DNA of 6,520 bases from contig DATJIM010000393.1 of the NCBI GenBank assembly GCA_035493195.1, positions 1 through 6,520 of the forward strand, read 5' to 3'. The notes under the pieces are model-generated. The model ran no database searches and was not told the origin of the DNA. It was given only the letters and a program-made list of their open reading frames with translations. The position numbers and the translations under genes were made by a program. Positions 6,046 to 6,520 of this stretch are shown here, in pieces; the first letter of the stretch is position 1, and the number at the start of each line of letters is the position of its first letter. This DNA comes from Schlegelella_A sp035493195 (GTDB taxonomy: Bacteria > Pseudomonadota > Gammaproteobacteria > Burkholderiales > Burkholderiaceae_C).

Positions 6046-6520
6046 TCAGCAACCGACCGCGACCAGCGACGCGGTCGCGGGATTCCTGCCCGGCTTCGCG
6101 CGCGACGACAGCAGCACCGCTTCGACGTCGCTGTTGCTGCCACCGATGCGGACGATGAAGTCGGGCTTGCCGTCGCCGTCGAGATCGGCGATCGCCTCGA
6201 TCGTCGAGTCCCAGCCGAACTCGCCGAGGACGTACTCGCGGGCCTCGCCGTCGACCTCGATGACGTAGTGCGCCCCGCCGTACGGCGTCCCCGTGGCCGT
6301 GCGCGCGCCGTTGTGGACCGTGAATGCGAACGGCTTGTCGCCGAGCTGCAGCTCGTAGCGCCGGTCGAGCTCGGGACGAATCGCGGTGGTGCCGTTGCGG
6401 AAGACGTACGCGGGCGCGGTGCGTTCGGCGAACGTGGCGCCTTCGATGCGGAGATAGAGCTCGTTCTCCGGCGCGGTGCTGGATTCGAGAATCGTGCCGC
6501 CACGCGCGGCAGCGACCTGC
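6046..6520 (-). CDS. C-terminal part of a protein with an FG-GAP-like Ca-binding loop (partial)
   Basis: An open frame of 157 codons runs in from the right edge on the minus strand and stops with TGA at 6046-6048; the start is outside the window. The protein reads as balanced and folded-looking, with beta-rich stretches such as NELYLRIEGATFAER, RYELQLGDKPFAFTVHNG and GGAHYVIEVDG. It ends with IADLDGDGKPDFIVRIGG, a DxDxDGxxD loop (Asp 112, 114, 116, 120 of the visible part), followed by LLSSRAKPGRNPATASL and a last Cys. Such loops bind calcium in FG-GAP/VCBS and EF-hand-like proteins, which are usually exported; a signal peptide cannot be checked here. The other minus-strand frame over this stretch is Arg- and Ser-rich and looks like a shadow. 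Function unknown. Confidence 0.75.
   Translation of the reverse strand, partial: QVAAARGGTILESSTAPENELYLRIEGATFAERTAPAYVFRNGTTAIRPELDRRYELQLGDKPFAFTVHNGARTATGTPYGGAHYVIEVDGEAREYVLGEFGWDSTIEAIADLDGDGKPDFIVRIGGSNSDVEAVLLSSRAKPGRNPATASLVAVGC

Noticed and set aside
5544..6503. Minus-strand open frame of 319 codons on the right side
   Set aside because: The product is Arg/Ser- then Arg/Glu-rich without motifs. A different minus frame (6046-6520) and the plus frame (5556-6041) give coherent proteins over the same DNA.

Overview
The window is high-GC DNA (roughly two thirds or more G+C by eye) with dense, tightly packed genes. The gene content is high-potential iron-sulfur protein, b561-type cytochrome, YceI proteins, RidA and an AidB-like acyl-CoA dehydrogenase. 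This fits an aerobic, respiring proteobacterium, perhaps in or near the Burkholderiales. That placement is an inference from gene content and composition, not from a marker gene.

Layout from left to right. (1) Positions 1-117 hold the last 38 codons of an acyl-CoA dehydrogenase, probably AidB-like, on +. (2) Positions 164-2203 hold a large two-part protein on +: an N-terminal P-loop ATPase with clear Walker A and B motifs, a helical and winged-helix-like middle, and a C-terminal class III nucleotide cyclase-like domain. (3) Positions 2213-2722 (-) encode a four-helix DUF2231 membrane protein, diverging across 83 bp from (4) a Tat-exported HiPIP at 2806-3114 (+). (5) Positions 4922 down to 3125 (-) form a probable three-gene operon of cytochrome b561 and two different YceI-family periplasmic proteins; the first two genes overlap by 4 nt. 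(6) Positions 5045-5434 (+) encode a RidA-family imine deaminase. (7) Positions 5556-6041 (+) encode a small unrecognised four-helix membrane protein. (8) Positions 6046-6520 (-) hold the C-terminal part of a protein ending in one FG-GAP/EF-hand-like DxDxDG loop; its start lies beyond the window.

DUF2231, HiPIP, b561 and the two YceI proteins make a cell-envelope block of mostly redox and lipocalin-like proteins. The b561-YceI pairing matches the yceJ-yceI arrangement known from E. coli. The least ordinary gene is the ATPase-cyclase fusion, whose cyclase part keeps the metal-binding aspartates but appears to lack other canonical residues. Nothing nearby (nuclease, transposase, CRISPR, toxin) marks a defence island, so a defence role would be speculation.

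All three convergent gene pairs have only 4 to 10 nt between stop codons and no visible terminator. No tRNA, rRNA, mobile element or CRISPR array was seen. No gene-free stretch exceeds 125 bp.
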